Of a DNA stretch of 64,000 nucleotides, positions 52,576 to 64,000 are shown one piece after another. The stretch spans positions 6,443,960 through 6,507,959 of the forward strand of contig JADWOT020000005.1 in assembly GCA_036345935.2 (NCBI GenBank). The letters are read 5' to 3'. A program made the position numbers and the translations under genes. How positions within the stretch are numbered: the stretch's first letter is position 1; each line of letters begins with the position of its first letter. The notes under the pieces are model-generated. The model worked only from the letters and a program-made list of their open reading frames with translations, ran no database searches and had not been told where the DNA came from. Origin of the DNA: Taenia hydatigena. Its lineage: Eukaryota > Platyhelminthes > Cestoda > Cyclophyllidea > Taeniidae.

Positions 52576-53341
52576 CGTAGCGTCCCGAGAATTCCATGAA
52601 ATAAAAAGAAGGCATAATACTAGGGAAAACAACGCTGCTGACGTAGTCCGGAGGCTAGTCCACGCGACCAGAGTAATATGACCACCTCTTTGTGGCCAAA
52701 ACCGAAACCTGCAGTCATAACAAACGAAGTATTGCATAGCGCCTCTTCTTTAGAGCGCCGTCTCTTACGCTTTTCTTGGTACACATCCCACGTCGGCCAT
52801 TACAACGTACTCAGTGTTGCAACAAGCACCCACGAGCTGGATCGATGCTTGACACCAATGTCAGCGATCCATCTCGGCACTTCGACTTCACTTAAAGTTT
52901 AGGCGTCCAGTTTGGAGAAATGAATTCGTAGTACGAGGTTCTGTCGACCATCAGTATGTCTGTAGGGAGACGTTAGTACACCCGTCTCCTTAAGCAGGTT
53001 TATTAGGGAAATCTCCACAACAAGACCCTTCCAGGTGGTCCACAGCTAGTGCCATCGCTTTAGTTCTTAATAGCTTACTTGTAGGACACGGGGATGGGGT
53101 AGATGCTGAGGTGGATGTTGTTGTCAGTCCTTCTGTTATGGGATGTGGGGGGTTCTCCCATGCGTAGTACAGGCACTTCTTTCGCACCACTGCAATATGT
53201 CAGAGGCGGTAGAGATGGGGATAGAAGCTCCATAAAATAGGGGTCCGCATTCCGCTGCCACCAATTTGGGGTGCTGAGACTAACAAAATACCAGGACAGA
53301 ATATACATTCAATAAACTGAGGTAATGGAGCTGCTGGCATG
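52576..53341 (-). mobile_element. Family A element, 5' LTR truncated
   Basis: 3' LTR 52576-52736 (with a middle deletion), interior 52737-53261, 5' LTR reduced to 53262-53341. It ends next to a family B fragment. Confidence 0.8.
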
Positions 53342-53357
53342 ATGAGCAATCGTACTA

Positions 53358-53500
53358 TGAGAAGGTTAATTGCTTCTAGACATCTTTATCATGTGCTGAG
53401 GGATGACATAGAGTAACTGCATCGGAGAGTGTAGGACGAGGATGTGTCCACCTCTGGAGTGCTACCACGCCGCTCTACGACTAGATTAAAATTGTTTTTC
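53358..53500 (-). mobile_element. Family B LTR fragment
   Basis: Matches the middle of the family B LTR (GACATAGAGTAACT, GTAGGACGAGGATGTGTC, CTCTACGACTAGATT); both ends are missing. Confidence 0.7.
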
Positions 53501-53843
53501 CCGTGAAGGCCAGTGCCTCCCTAGGAGGGATCGGACTCCTACCCCATTTAAACCTTGACAACCTGTAAACCTCCAACATACCTCTAAGATTGAACAAACG
53601 CTCTTCTCTACACAACCTTGGCATTTTAAATGGTATGCATCCAGAGGCTGCAGGGAGAAATGTGAAACCTGTCACAATACAAGTAACGGTTTCAAAAGGT
53701 TGTAAATATTACATCTGCTTTGTTACTAATTACTCAACAGAATGAGTCTGCAAGAAGGAGGCATCAGTGGAATGCATTTGTGGCCCATCAGCATTTATTG
53801 GGCGCATGCATCTTGATACACATTTTGAACAAATCGCTTTCAC

Positions 53844-54670
53844 TGTAATGATTTGTTTGACTGTCGGTTTCGGTTACGGACTTGAATGGCAAATTGAATT
53901 TGCCGAGTGAGCTCCAATTTCCCTAAGCTTACTTCCCAAGTGTTATGCCTTCTCGTGTCTTTAAGGAAGTCCCGGGACGCCACCTTGTTGGCATTGGAAG
54001 GCGTCTATTTCGCTTTCCACCATTTGTGACAAGCTTGTACTGCAGATGGGCGAATTGCTGACGTCCCATAACAGAGGGGCTGAGAATGACGTTTGCCCTC
54101 AGCATCCACCCCATTCCTGCGTTCTACAAGAATGTTATTAGCTTTTGAAGCGATGGTAGTCGTAAACCGCCAGGAATAGTTCCGTTTCACAATTGCCTTG
54201 CCATACGCTAAACCTTGTCCTTACGGAACTGTTAAATCCTGTGATCTCTTTTACAAATCTGATCTTAGATCGGTGTTCCAACGTCTACTTATGGGCACAC
54301 GTGATGGCCAGCAGAAGCTCCCGGTCTCAGAATTGAGTTCTCGAATCGGACGGAACTCCAGATCCAGTCGAATTGCTAAGAGGGATTGGGGACATTGCCG
54401 TGAAGAAACTCCTCAATTGCATAGAAATTTAATCACCATCACTGGCACGGTTGGCTTGTGGATGTTTCTATTCAGCGACAACTGGGCGCCGAAGATGACG
54501 AAGAGAAAAATGAGGGGCTACATGCTACTTAATTCGCACGACTGCCGGTTTCGGTTACGGTCTTGGATAGCCATATTGCCAACAGCTTCAATCCCTTTCT
54601 CTTTGCTTAACTTATGTCTGCTTAGGCATGATGCCTTCTTTTGCCCTCCATAAAGGCTTGGAGCGATACA
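53844..54670 (+). mobile_element. Degraded family A element
   Basis: 5' LTR 53844-53993 and 3' LTR 54533-54670, both shortened, around a diverged interior with the CATCCCATAACAGA-like block. A 151-codon open frame runs from the interior into the 3' LTR at 54198-54653; it has no counterpart in other copies and I do not regard it as a gene. Confidence 0.7.
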
Positions 54671-56207
54671 ATAGTGCGTTACATTCTATTTGAAATGCTG
54701 ATTGTCTAGAAATAAGCGAAGCCTTGTCATCAAAGCAAGGGATTCGAAAATATTATTAACTGAAAGCATTAACAAGAATTATGATGTGCACCTATACAGC
54801 CCTACATTTTCCTACCTACAATGACTATCGTCCCAACAGACACAGAAAATCCACCCTTGCAGTAAGTTTGTACCGCCATTTACACTGCTTTGTTGGTTAC
54901 CAACAATTACAGTAAACACCGATGGCCACCTTCTTTTTGCAATTGACAGTAGCGTGTCAGCCAATTGGGAGGCATTTTGAAACGTGTAGCCTGTGTTTAA
55001 GTGTCAGATATAAGAAAAAAAAGTATTATTGGCCATTTGTGCAACTGGAATGACTTAAAACATGCTGAATTAAGTCTCGTCCATGGATCTCTGTCACTAG
55101 GGATAAAGTTCAAACTCCTTTAACTGATAAGAGCGGACGAGGTACTACCGCAAGCAAAATCTCAAGCGAAGTTACGTGGAGAAGCAGGTGAATGCAGTAG
55201 TTAGTAAACAAACGTTGTCAAATAAAGGATACTTCCCTGGTTTGTTACTTGTTAAAGCCTAAATTAGCGCATTTAAAAATATGCTTGAGTTAGACTTCGT
55301 GTCCTCGATTTTTAGATCTCGAGAGCCCTAAGCGCCGAGTTCTATGATGAGGTGGAACTTCACGAATGATTAATGTGTTAGGGGAAATCTGGGTCCACCT
55401 CCTCCTCCTTCTCCTCCTGGGGAGGCGATCCTGCTTTCTCGAATCTGACTGTTTGTCACTTCAAGGGCATATTCAGACAAACGTGTCATACATAGTCTCA
55501 TCATCGCTTTCAGCAACGTCATTGTCGCTTCATTTTACATGTAATTGGTGATGCTTCTTCACGAGAACATATTATGGGGAATCACGACTGGTTGTGCATT
55601 TTAGATTGAGTAAATTGTAGGTAGGATTTACTCCAAGTGGTGGAGCGGGTCTGTAGATTTTACTATGCAGCTGGCTGTCTCGTAGTTAGGCATTATTAAG
55701 TTTGGACGTTCGCACGCACCATTGGAAGTCTACCTTGCCTTCTCGTTAACATCGTCCACCCTCTGGAACCTTGTAGGTTGATACCCCTAAGCCGCTAAGC
55801 ATTGCAAAGGATGAATTACCTGTAGATTTATGACCTATAGCCCTATTCTCATAGATGCGCCGGTCTAGGGATAAATCACAATCCTGAGACAGGAGGTTTA
55901 AAAATGCGTGATCTTAAGACCTCAGAAGTTTTGGAGGGTTTAACAACATATTGACTTACAGAGTTAATAACTTCATTTCAATTGTAGGGTTTTGGGAATG
56001 CTGTGTTAGCAGCTGTATTGGTTGAAGGAAACGGAAGCAACCGCTTCAGCGTCCCGGATTATCCGGGGTTCTCTCTTGACATCTTTCGTTAAATAATCCA
56101 ACATTGCAAAGATACACCAGTTTCTTCTCGAAGTAGCCGGCAAGAGGCCTGCAATGCCAGTGTCTACTCTCTACCATGGAATCAATGCGGATACAGATTA
56201 AAGTAGT
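54671..56207. other. Intergenic, nothing recognised
   Basis: Only short frames. No LTR similarity. Confidence 0.45.
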
Positions 56208-56989
56208 TGCAGCGTCCCGAGACTCCCTCGAAGATAAAAGAAGACAAAAATGCCGGGGCAGAATTTACATATTAATGAGAGAGGGAATAGGGCTTCTGGC
56301 ATGGTGCGGATTTCAGCCCACGCGGCTACGGCAATATGGCCACCTCTTGGTAGACCTCCCGCCTCAGCCATCACAAAGTAATCAGTGCTGCAACAAGTAC
56401 CCACGATGTAACTGCGCCAGTCGCCGCCATTCGACGCCACAGTGTGCCCTCTTGGCAACTCGACTCGACTTAGAGCTGTGTCGTCCACTTTGGAAAACAA
56501 GTTCGAAGTAGTAGGTTCTGTCGACCATCAGTATGTCTGTAGGGAGACGTTAGTACACCCGTCTCCTTAAGCAGGTTTATTAGGGAAATCTCCACAACAA
56601 GACTCTTCCAGGTGGTCCACAGCTAGTGCCATCGCTTTAGTTCTTAATAGCTTACTTGTAGGACACGGGAATGGGGTAGGTGCCGATGGTGGATGTTGTT
56701 GTCAGTCCTTCTGTTATGGGATGTGGGGGGTTCTCCCATGCGTAGTACAGGCACTTCTTTCGCACCATTGCAATATGTCACAGGTGGTAGAGATCGGGAT
56801 AGAAACCCTATGAAATCAGGTCCGCTTTTAGTTGTCACCACTTTGGCGTGGTGAGACTTCCTTGAAGGCAAAAGAAGGCACAATGCCAGGGCAGAATATA
56901 TGTATTGAATAGACAGAAAGAATGAAACTGCTGACATGTCCTGCGTACCCGAAACTGGAACCGGCAGTTATAATAAGCAAAATATTACA
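56208..56989 (-). mobile_element. Family A element with shortened LTRs
   Basis: 3' LTR about 56208-56347, interior 56348-56841, 5' LTR about 56842-56989. TAGT occurs at both outer borders, a possible 4-bp remnant of the target duplication. Confidence 0.75.
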
Positions 56990-57832
56990 TAGTGTAATTA
57001 CTGCGAAGTGGGACCGTCTGAATTCAATAAAAAAAGAATTAAGATCTGCGTACGTCTCGGGTAACTGAAGGTCACCATCACCTTTTGTTGAGACATCTAT
57101 TGTCCCCTTCAAGCCTACATTGCTTAATGGCTAGTGTAAATCTTGGGGAAACGTTTTTACCAATGAACCTGGATCAACAAGCGCCTAGACACTTCTATCC
57201 AAACCATGACTCCACCACCTAGGCACGGAAGCTGCCACTCCTACCACAGATGACTGGTCGCCACTCCATAACAGTGTCACATTTGTGATCTCAATCTGCA
57301 AGGAGATGCAAAGAATATCGTGTACATCCGAGTCACGTCGAGTTCAGCGCCTTGCGCAATCCTTCACTGCTTGAGGTTTTCTTGTCAAAATCCCTTCGTC
57401 TTTTAAAATATTTTAAAATTGTCTGGTGGACTTATCCATCTTCACTATTTTAGCCTGCATTTTAAGATAAATATTTTTCAAAAAAAGGCAAAGTAAACAT
57501 ATATATGTGTTTCACATTTTCATGTGCTTGTTTAGCACACTGTTGCAACACTTGACACCCCACTTGTCTACAAAATCGTTGTCAATTTTAGTTGACTCTG
57601 TTACATAAAGCCAAAATAAATCATTACATTTCAAACAGTAATAGGGTGCCTCAAGTTTCCGACTAATGACCAAACAATTGAGGTGAGTATTTTCTCCATA
57701 ACTTACTTAAGTTGTCTACAGGATTTTGAAACAGACGGATTATACTTTTGAAAAGCGGAGGTTAATGAGGACTAATACAAAAAATAGTACACGGTAAAAA
57801 TTCACATTTCGAATGCCACTAAAACATACAGA
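56990..57832. other. Spacer between two family A elements
   Basis: No frame or repeat seen. Confidence 0.4.
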
Positions 57833-58705
57833 TGTAATACTTTATTCATTATGACTGCCGATTTCGGTTTCGGTCAGAGGGTTGGTAGTAGTGCCCTAGC
57901 CGCGTGGGCTGGTCTCTGGGCCGTGCCGCCAGATCATTTCCCTCTGTCTATTGAATATATGCATATTCTATCCTAATATTGTGCATTCTTTTGCCTTCAA
58001 GAAGATCTCGGCACGCTACATTGGTGGCAGCTAAAAGCGAAGCCCCAATCTATAAGGTTTCTATCCCGACATCTGCCGTCTCTGGTACATCGCAACAGTG
58101 CGAAAGAAGTGCCTGTGCTACGCATGGGAGAACCTCCCACATCCCATAAGAGAAGGACTAACAACGACGTCCGCCTTCTGCATCAACTCAATCTCCGTGT
58201 TCTACAAGAAAGCCATTAACAATGGAAGCGACACTAGCTCTGGATCATCTGGAAGGGTTTCGTTACGGAGATTTCCCTAATAAACCTGCTTAAGGAGACC
58301 GGTGTAATAACGTCTCTCTGCAGACATCCGATGGTCGACAGAACCTCTTACTCCAAACTTATTTTCCAAACTGGACGACAAAACTCTAAGTCGAGTCGAA
58401 GTGCTAAGAGGGACCACTGACGTTGGTGTCAAGCATCGCTTCTGTTGCATCGAATGCCGGCGACTGACGCGGTTACATCGTAGGTGCTTGTTGAGGCGGT
58501 AGATCTACCAGAGGTAGCGTCGAAGACGATGCTCGAAAGAAGAGAGAGGATGTGTAATGCTTTGTCTGTTATGGCTACCGGTTTCGGTCACGGAGAGTTG
58601 GCCATATTGCCGTAACCGCGTGAGCCATCCTCTAGGCCATGACAGCAGCCCCATTCCCTTGTATTGTGCCTCCTTTAGTCCTCAAGGAATTCTCGAGACA
58701 CTGCA
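57833..58705 (+). mobile_element. Family A TRIM-like element, complete (873 bp)
   Basis: 5' LTR 57833-58020 (188 bp), interior 58021-58552 (532 bp), 3' LTR 58553-58705 (153 bp, middle deletion). PBS-like TTGGTGGCAG and PPT-like AAGAAGAGAGAGG are in place. Flanking pentamers differ. Confidence 0.85.
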
Positions 58706-60485
58706 CTTGTTCTCACCTCATCGATGCGCAAAATATTTTGTGTGGAGAATAAAAGAGCCGTTTTCTTTGTTTCCGGTTAATTGAAATCTAAACTTTTATC
58801 GCAGTTAAAATATTGCAGTCATCCCCAACTCTGTGATGCATTCCATCAGATAAGACTTGCGTCCTATTGCGGAGCACAGTCAGGCCTGTTCGCCTGAATT
58901 GCGAGTGACTCGCTTCACAGGCTGCGCTGACTATTCAACTGCGAGATCTGCAAATGCGACTTTTAAGTTCGCAAACAACGCCTGAATGCGCCCTCTTGCT
59001 GCCACTGAGATCATTTATTTTTACAACATAGCTAAAATTTAAGCTTACTTTTGACACTGAACCGCATCGGCTCCATGCCATTGTTGCCGATTTTCCCTTG
59101 ATTATGACAAATTTACCCAAAACAATTTGCATAATTAATTCAAGTCATAAATCCTAAAGCCCAAAACTTCAAAGGAATTCGGCCCGAATAAGCCTGAAAT
59201 CTGAGGAATAAGTGTGTGAAATGAGGTGACAACATATTCCTGCCAAGCACTTGTTGGTAAACTTCTTGTGCGTCTAAATTGGATGCTTCAGTTGAATTTC
59301 GGTTCGCGATTTCCCTGTGACTCTCATCCCGATTGTATATTTTTCAATTAAAATTGCAATTTCAGACTCAAATAACGTTTCTGCAGAACTACTAGGTAGA
59401 ATAAGCAAAAGACCCTGCAATAAACAGGATCCGTAAAGTTCAAATAGGGCTAAATTTAAACCCACATTTACTACACATTGCGCAAGGGTGAAGGTGAGTT
59501 AATCACCTTTCGCCCTGGTACAATAATCCCCGTGCATTCCTGAAAAAAAAAGAACTTGTTCGGCATGAATGTGAGTCGCTTGTCTGCCATACTGGCATCG
59601 AAAGGCTGCAGTTTAGCTAGGAATGCAGTCGAATCGGTTTGGTGTGTTTTGCCCTACGGTGGTTTGGAAATGAAGCGCTTTCAAGATCCGCATAGACAGC
59701 AATCGTCACTGTTCAATTAAACTCAAACAAACCCTTTTTGAAAGGGGATGTTTACAACTGTGTGTAAACTACCTGCATTCCCATTGCAGGACTGGCACAC
59801 TCTAATAAACTTTAGATCTGCCTGTGAGATGCTTTAGTCATGCTCCGATGTGTACAAAATCTTGTTTACTATAGCAGCACTTGCACTAGTCAACTACCAT
59901 TTCTATGGCTATTAACAAGTACAATCTTTTGGCATTGCATGAACTACTCGGAGCACGATAGATCAAACAAATTCTGAGGTGGTTTTTGTACAGGCACACA
60001 GAGGGTCAGGAGACAAATAATAACTCAAGTGACATGGGCGAAGTACCACACCAGTATCGTTAAGACTGGTTCTCCGGTGACTGATTAGCAATGCAAACCA
60101 ACGATAATCTGTTAAGGCCACCAAAATACCTTTAAATTCCACATAATAAATGCGTTCAAAGGGATTCGATGAAGCATTTTATGGAAGTGAGGAACGGTTT
60201 TGTGCAATGAACTTACTCCAGGCGCCAAGTGATGGGCTAAGAAATGTTTATTTATGTGCTTAGAGTCTTTTGCAATAGCATTCTTCTTTCGCCCTCCATT
60301 TTGGATTTGAAATTACCATGGCATGGATCTGGACTACTACTTTCCGAACCTTGTGGTTGCTCCTTTTGTAATATTTCTTTCCCTTGTAAATTGTGTAAAG
60401 TCATTCAACATACATCATGTGCCTTCATCCGCCACAGTGCAAGACTTGTCACTCTGCCAAGTCAACAGTGTAAAGTTATTATCCG
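58706..60485. other. Intergenic, small hairpin only
   Basis: At about 59487-59517 AGGGTGAAGGTGA and TCACCTTTCGCCCT can pair imperfectly around GTTAA. Nothing else. Confidence 0.4.
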
Positions 60486-61322
60486 TGCAATACTGGTGCT
60501 CTTTAAGTGTGCTTTGTAGGCCAGAGGCGGAAGGACAATTTGAACCTGGTCGTAGAGCAGCGCAGTCGCACTCCAGAGGCCGACACATCCCCGTCCTACA
60601 CTCTCCGACATAGTCACTCTATGTCAGCCCTCAACATGTACTAAAGATGTCTGGAAGCATCCCGCCTTCTAGTCGTAAGGGCGAAAGAAGGGAAGAGGAG
60701 GAAAGTGAAGAACCGTTCACACTGATGGCAGCGTTGGCGGACATCTCCCACTTCAAAGAAGGAACTAACTTTGCATACTGGATGCAAAACCGTGAGGTTC
60801 AACATCCATTCATAGCCTCAGCGCCATAGAATCCCGCTGATCCTCCGCGCTCTTCCACAAGGCCTATTCTCAGCAGCGGTTAATGCAGCAGTTTCTCCAG
60901 ACTCAGACGTTGATCAATGCTGCGAGACGCTAGTACAACTCCGTACCCAGCCAATAACCGTCGACCACAGTAAAATTTGACCTTACAAAGGTGCCTCGCC
61001 AGTCGGTCACGGTCGTAGAAGAAAGGAAACCACCCGACGGCATAATTAAAGCGGATCAACGAGAGTAGCGCCGGAGGCAGCGCTTAAAAGACAAGACGGT
61101 TGTGTAATACTTGTGTTCTTTAAATGCGCTTTGTAGGCCAGGGGCGGGAAGACAAACTCAACCTGTCGCTCTCCCGAGGCCGACATGTCCTCGTCCTACA
61201 CTCTCCAATGTAGTTGCACTAAATCAGCCCTCAGCATAATAATAAAGACGTCTAGAAGCAATCAGCCTTCTCATAGTAAGGACAGAAGAAAGGAAGAGGA
61301 GGAAAGGAATGAACCGTCTACA
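60486..61322 (+). mobile_element. Family B element with two LTRs (837 bp)
   Basis: 5' LTR 60486-60721 (236 bp), interior 60722-61102 (381 bp), 3' LTR 61103-61322 (220 bp). The interior opens CTGATGGCAGCGTTGG (PBS-like). A frame beginning in the LTR (MSGSIPPSSRKGE) enters the interior (ALADISHFKEGTNFAYWM) and is then broken; the copy at 63063 keeps it longer. Flanking pentamers differ. Confidence 0.8.
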
Positions 61323-63062
61323 GCCTGCTTTACACCCCATAGCACTCAAAGCGTCCCAGTTTGCAAGCATTAAGCAGCCAAAAGTTGGCACACTTTTAGT
61401 GCAGCTCGTTGTAATAACTTACTGTTGCACAACCTGTAGAGACTTGTAAAATTCATTCATTCATATCTATGCATACATTGTATAGTGCAAATAGAATTGC
61501 ATCAGGATGCCTGTACAACATTCATCATCTATGTCGGTGAAGCCTGATTGGTGTGACTTGATCTTGTCAGCATCTACATCAACTAGAAAGATTAATGAAG
61601 GGCAGCGCAATGATCGTACAGTATGAGGAAGATGATGATAAGTTGCGGACTGGAGTGTGGCGAAAGATGGTTTTTTTGTATCTTGACACTGGGTGGGTGA
61701 ACGCGCGGCATTGAATTCAACACATACCTCAAAGGCACGTACTACTTCATCATGAGACTACGCTAGGCTTGTGTGTGGTGAAGTGTAGAAAAGTGAATTA
61801 CTTGCTAAAAGTCCAGACAACTGCAGTTGAGATCGAATTACTAAGATACAATTCGTGTATATGAATGAGAAGCTCATAAGAAACATCCAGGTATGCAATA
61901 GAAATTTCTACACCTGCAAGACAACGCAAGACCTCATTTCATTTCGTCTTTATCCTGGAATAAGATGTCTCACTTCGTGACTACCATCGGTTGCTGGCAC
62001 GAGGAAATCGCAATCACAATCCCCAGTGGATCAGAATCGATGGATGGTAGATAAAGAACTGGAAGACGTCTAGGGGTAGGATTCTGTTTGTGTAGACAAA
62101 ACGCTTCATAAAAATGGAATTCTTAAATTTGTATCTCGTCGATGAAGGATTGTAGATGAACAAAGCATAAAATTCCTAGTAACAAAGACCGTACAAATTT
62201 ATTTGACTGCTCTGCAGCTTTATTAGGAGCGCTTATGGTGATTGGAAGACCGGCGGTATGTGGCTCTTTGCCATCGTCTTAGAGATCAGACAAAGGAGGC
62301 CATAAACTTCCCAGCAATCGTTAGAACAACTATCGTCCCAACAGATTCTTACGAGCATAAAAACTTAGAGGTTGAACGTGTTTTTAAAATCTTTCGACAA
62401 TAGAGCACCGAGCTTCATTTCATTAGTCAATTGAAGTATTTTTTGCTGGTAAGATTCATGATCGAAATGCATTGCAGCAAGTATGACAAATCCATTCTCT
62501 TTTCAAATGCCGACTGCTAACTAACTCACAAATCCAAGTGTAGATGCGCCTGGAGGAGGCGCAGTAAGGCGCCCGTTGGACCACGCCATCAACAACCATC
62601 TCCTGGACATTGTAGACGCCCACAGTGTTTAGAGCAATCTACCCGACTGTATGAAAGTTATTCCTCCCACTGCACGAGACGAGACAACCAGTCGGCGGTT
62701 TTACGCATTGGTGCTTTTCTCTTTCCAATTAGAAATATGACTTGATGAAAAGGGGAGTGATGGGGTCAACCGATGCCTTGAAAAACCTCCCTTTCCCGAA
62801 TTCAAACCGCCTACTGAGGCTGTAAATTATAAAAATCTTAAAAAATGCGATCCTCAAAGCTTAGCATAGTTGAAAACATTGTTGGTGCTTTCCATAGGAG
62901 TTATTTAAAAGTTTTTTTATAGGGAATTGTCATTTAAATTGAACATTCAGGAAATCCGTCTATCAGCTTGTGAGGATGAGCGCCAAAACCATAATTGCTA
63001 AAATGCAAACGTGGAACCGTAAACCTGTTGGGATAATCTATGCTGTATTCCGTGTTTAATAT
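61323..63062. other. Spacer between family B copies
   Basis: No coding frame or known repeat seen. Confidence 0.4.
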
Positions 63063-63650
63063 TGTAATAATTATGTTCTTTAAATGTGCTTTGTGAGCCG
63101 GAGGCGGGAGGACAATTTGAACCTGGTCGTGGAACAACATGGTCGCACTCCAGAGGCCGACACATCTCCGTCCTACACTCTCCGACATAGTTACTCTATG
63201 TCAGCCTTCAGCATGGCAATGGGGATGTCTGGAAGCAATCAGCCCTCTCATAGTAAGGGTGGAAGAAGGGAAGAGGGGGAAAGGGAAGAACCGTCCACAC
63301 TGGTGACAGCGTTGGCGGACCTCTCCCACTTCAATGGAGGAATAAATTTTGCAGACTGGATGAAAACCGTGAGGTTCAACATCCATTCATACCCTCAGCG
63401 CCATAGAATCCCGCTGATCCTCCGCGCTCTTCCACAATACCTATTCTTGGCAGTGATTGATGCAGCAGTCTCTCCAGATTCCGACGTTAACCAATGCTGC
63501 GAGTCGCTAGTACAACTTCGTACCCAGCCAATAACCGTCCATCACAATAAGATTCGACGTTACAAAGTTGCGGTCATGGAGATGAAGCCTACGCAACTGC
63601 AGAAGAAGGAAAACTAGCCGACGGCATAATTAAAGCAAAACCAACAAGAG
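63063..63650 (+). mobile_element. Family B element, 5' LTR plus gag-like interior, 3' LTR absent
   Basis: 5' LTR 63063-63299 (237 bp), interior homologous to the 60486 element to about 63650, then similarity ends. From the ATG at 63228 (MSGSNQPSHSKGG) the frame is open for about 130 codons to TAG at 63615-63617. It contains LADLSHFNGGINFADWMKTV and HRIPLILRALPQYLFLAVID, resembling the N-terminal capsid part of retrotransposon Gag. The C-terminal third looks frameshifted. No protease, reverse transcriptase or integrase follows. Confidence 0.7.
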
Positions 63651-64000
63651 TAGCACTGAGAACAGAAGAAGAGAAGAGGAAGGAAGAACCATTTGTAGAA
63701 GTGGGTTCTCCAAGCAAGTCGATTCAAATATCATTCACGTTACTACAGCCTATAAACAATTTGAAGAATTTTGGACGTCTGGATACATTAAAAGCCGGCG
63801 AGGTTTTCAACTACCGATTGCTTAAATACGTCAAAAATTAAACACGCTACTAACCTGGACGCATTTCGTATCAGATTGAACTAATAATCAAACGCTACCA
63901 TCTCTTCTGTTTAGTCAAGTTAGCTCGTTACTATCGTAATACTTTTTAATAAACAACGTACAAGGCCCTCAAGTCGCCCTCGCGCACAAATTTTAAGTCA
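63651..64000. other. Window end, nothing recognised
   Basis: Unique sequence past the point where family B similarity ends. The 3' LTR of the 63063 element is not here. Confidence 0.4.

Noticed and set aside
54198..54653. 151-codon open frame on the plus strand
   Set aside because: It runs through the interior and 3' LTR of a degraded family A element; other copies do not keep the frame.
28036..58705. Family A repeats as MITEs or SINEs
   Set aside because: LTR pairs of equal length, PBS- and PPT-like sites, TG...CA ends and 5-bp duplications fit an LTR retroelement; no terminal inverted repeats and no pol III boxes.
22284..63650. Repeat clusters as CRISPR or satellite arrays
   Set aside because: Copies are dispersed, in both orientations and with own target duplications; no regular spacers.

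Overview
This is a eukaryotic nuclear window, most likely from a parasitic flatworm and probably a tapeworm. I see this from intron-rich genes with first introns of only 31-39 bp and later introns of hundreds to thousands of bp (a pattern known from flatworms), long AT-rich intergenic DNA, a short Ly6/CD59-like GPI-anchored gene, and many short LTR elements of the TRIM type. The species call is inference; the gene calls rest on the translated exons.

Layout, left to right. 590-5602 (-): a complete 14-exon MCM6 replicative-helicase gene (818 codons) with a CCAAT + E2F-like promoter motif just upstream. 8200-20366 (-): a p190RhoGAP-like gene whose N-terminal pseudo-/GTPase and middle regions are recognisable over about 10 exons, but whose 3' exons encode Ser/Gly/His-rich sequence and show no RhoGAP domain. 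23921-25288 (+): a complete 6-exon mitochondrial pyruvate dehydrogenase E1-beta gene (PDHB, 360 codons). About 27263-32876 (-): an LRRC74-like leucine-rich-repeat protein with a C-terminal EF-hand-like part. 46444-50298 (+): a 3-exon, 113-residue Ly6/uPAR-type GPI-anchored protein with a 3.4 kb second intron.

The rest, mainly 22-29 kb and 36-64 kb, is dominated by two families of miniature LTR elements. Family A has about 186 bp LTRs (TG...CA), a PBS-like start and a PPT-like end around about 500-540 bp of non-coding interior. At least 17 loci occur in both orientations, four with perfect 5-bp target duplications (AAAGG, GTGAT, TAAAG, AGGGT). Family B has about 237 bp LTRs (one solo copy flanked by GCATT), a similar PBS-like site, and a short interior with a gag-like reading frame. 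The two share TGTAATAC termini and the PBS, so they probably use the same tRNA primer. One family A element inserted into a family B LTR, and one family A element with 155 bp of flank is duplicated as an inverted repeat with arms of about 1 kb.

The five genes are unrelated housekeeping or signalling genes and form no operon. No rRNA, tRNA, CRISPR or bacterial-type feature is visible. I could not run searches; exon borders were placed from GT/AG sites plus phase agreement, and uncertain ones are marked.
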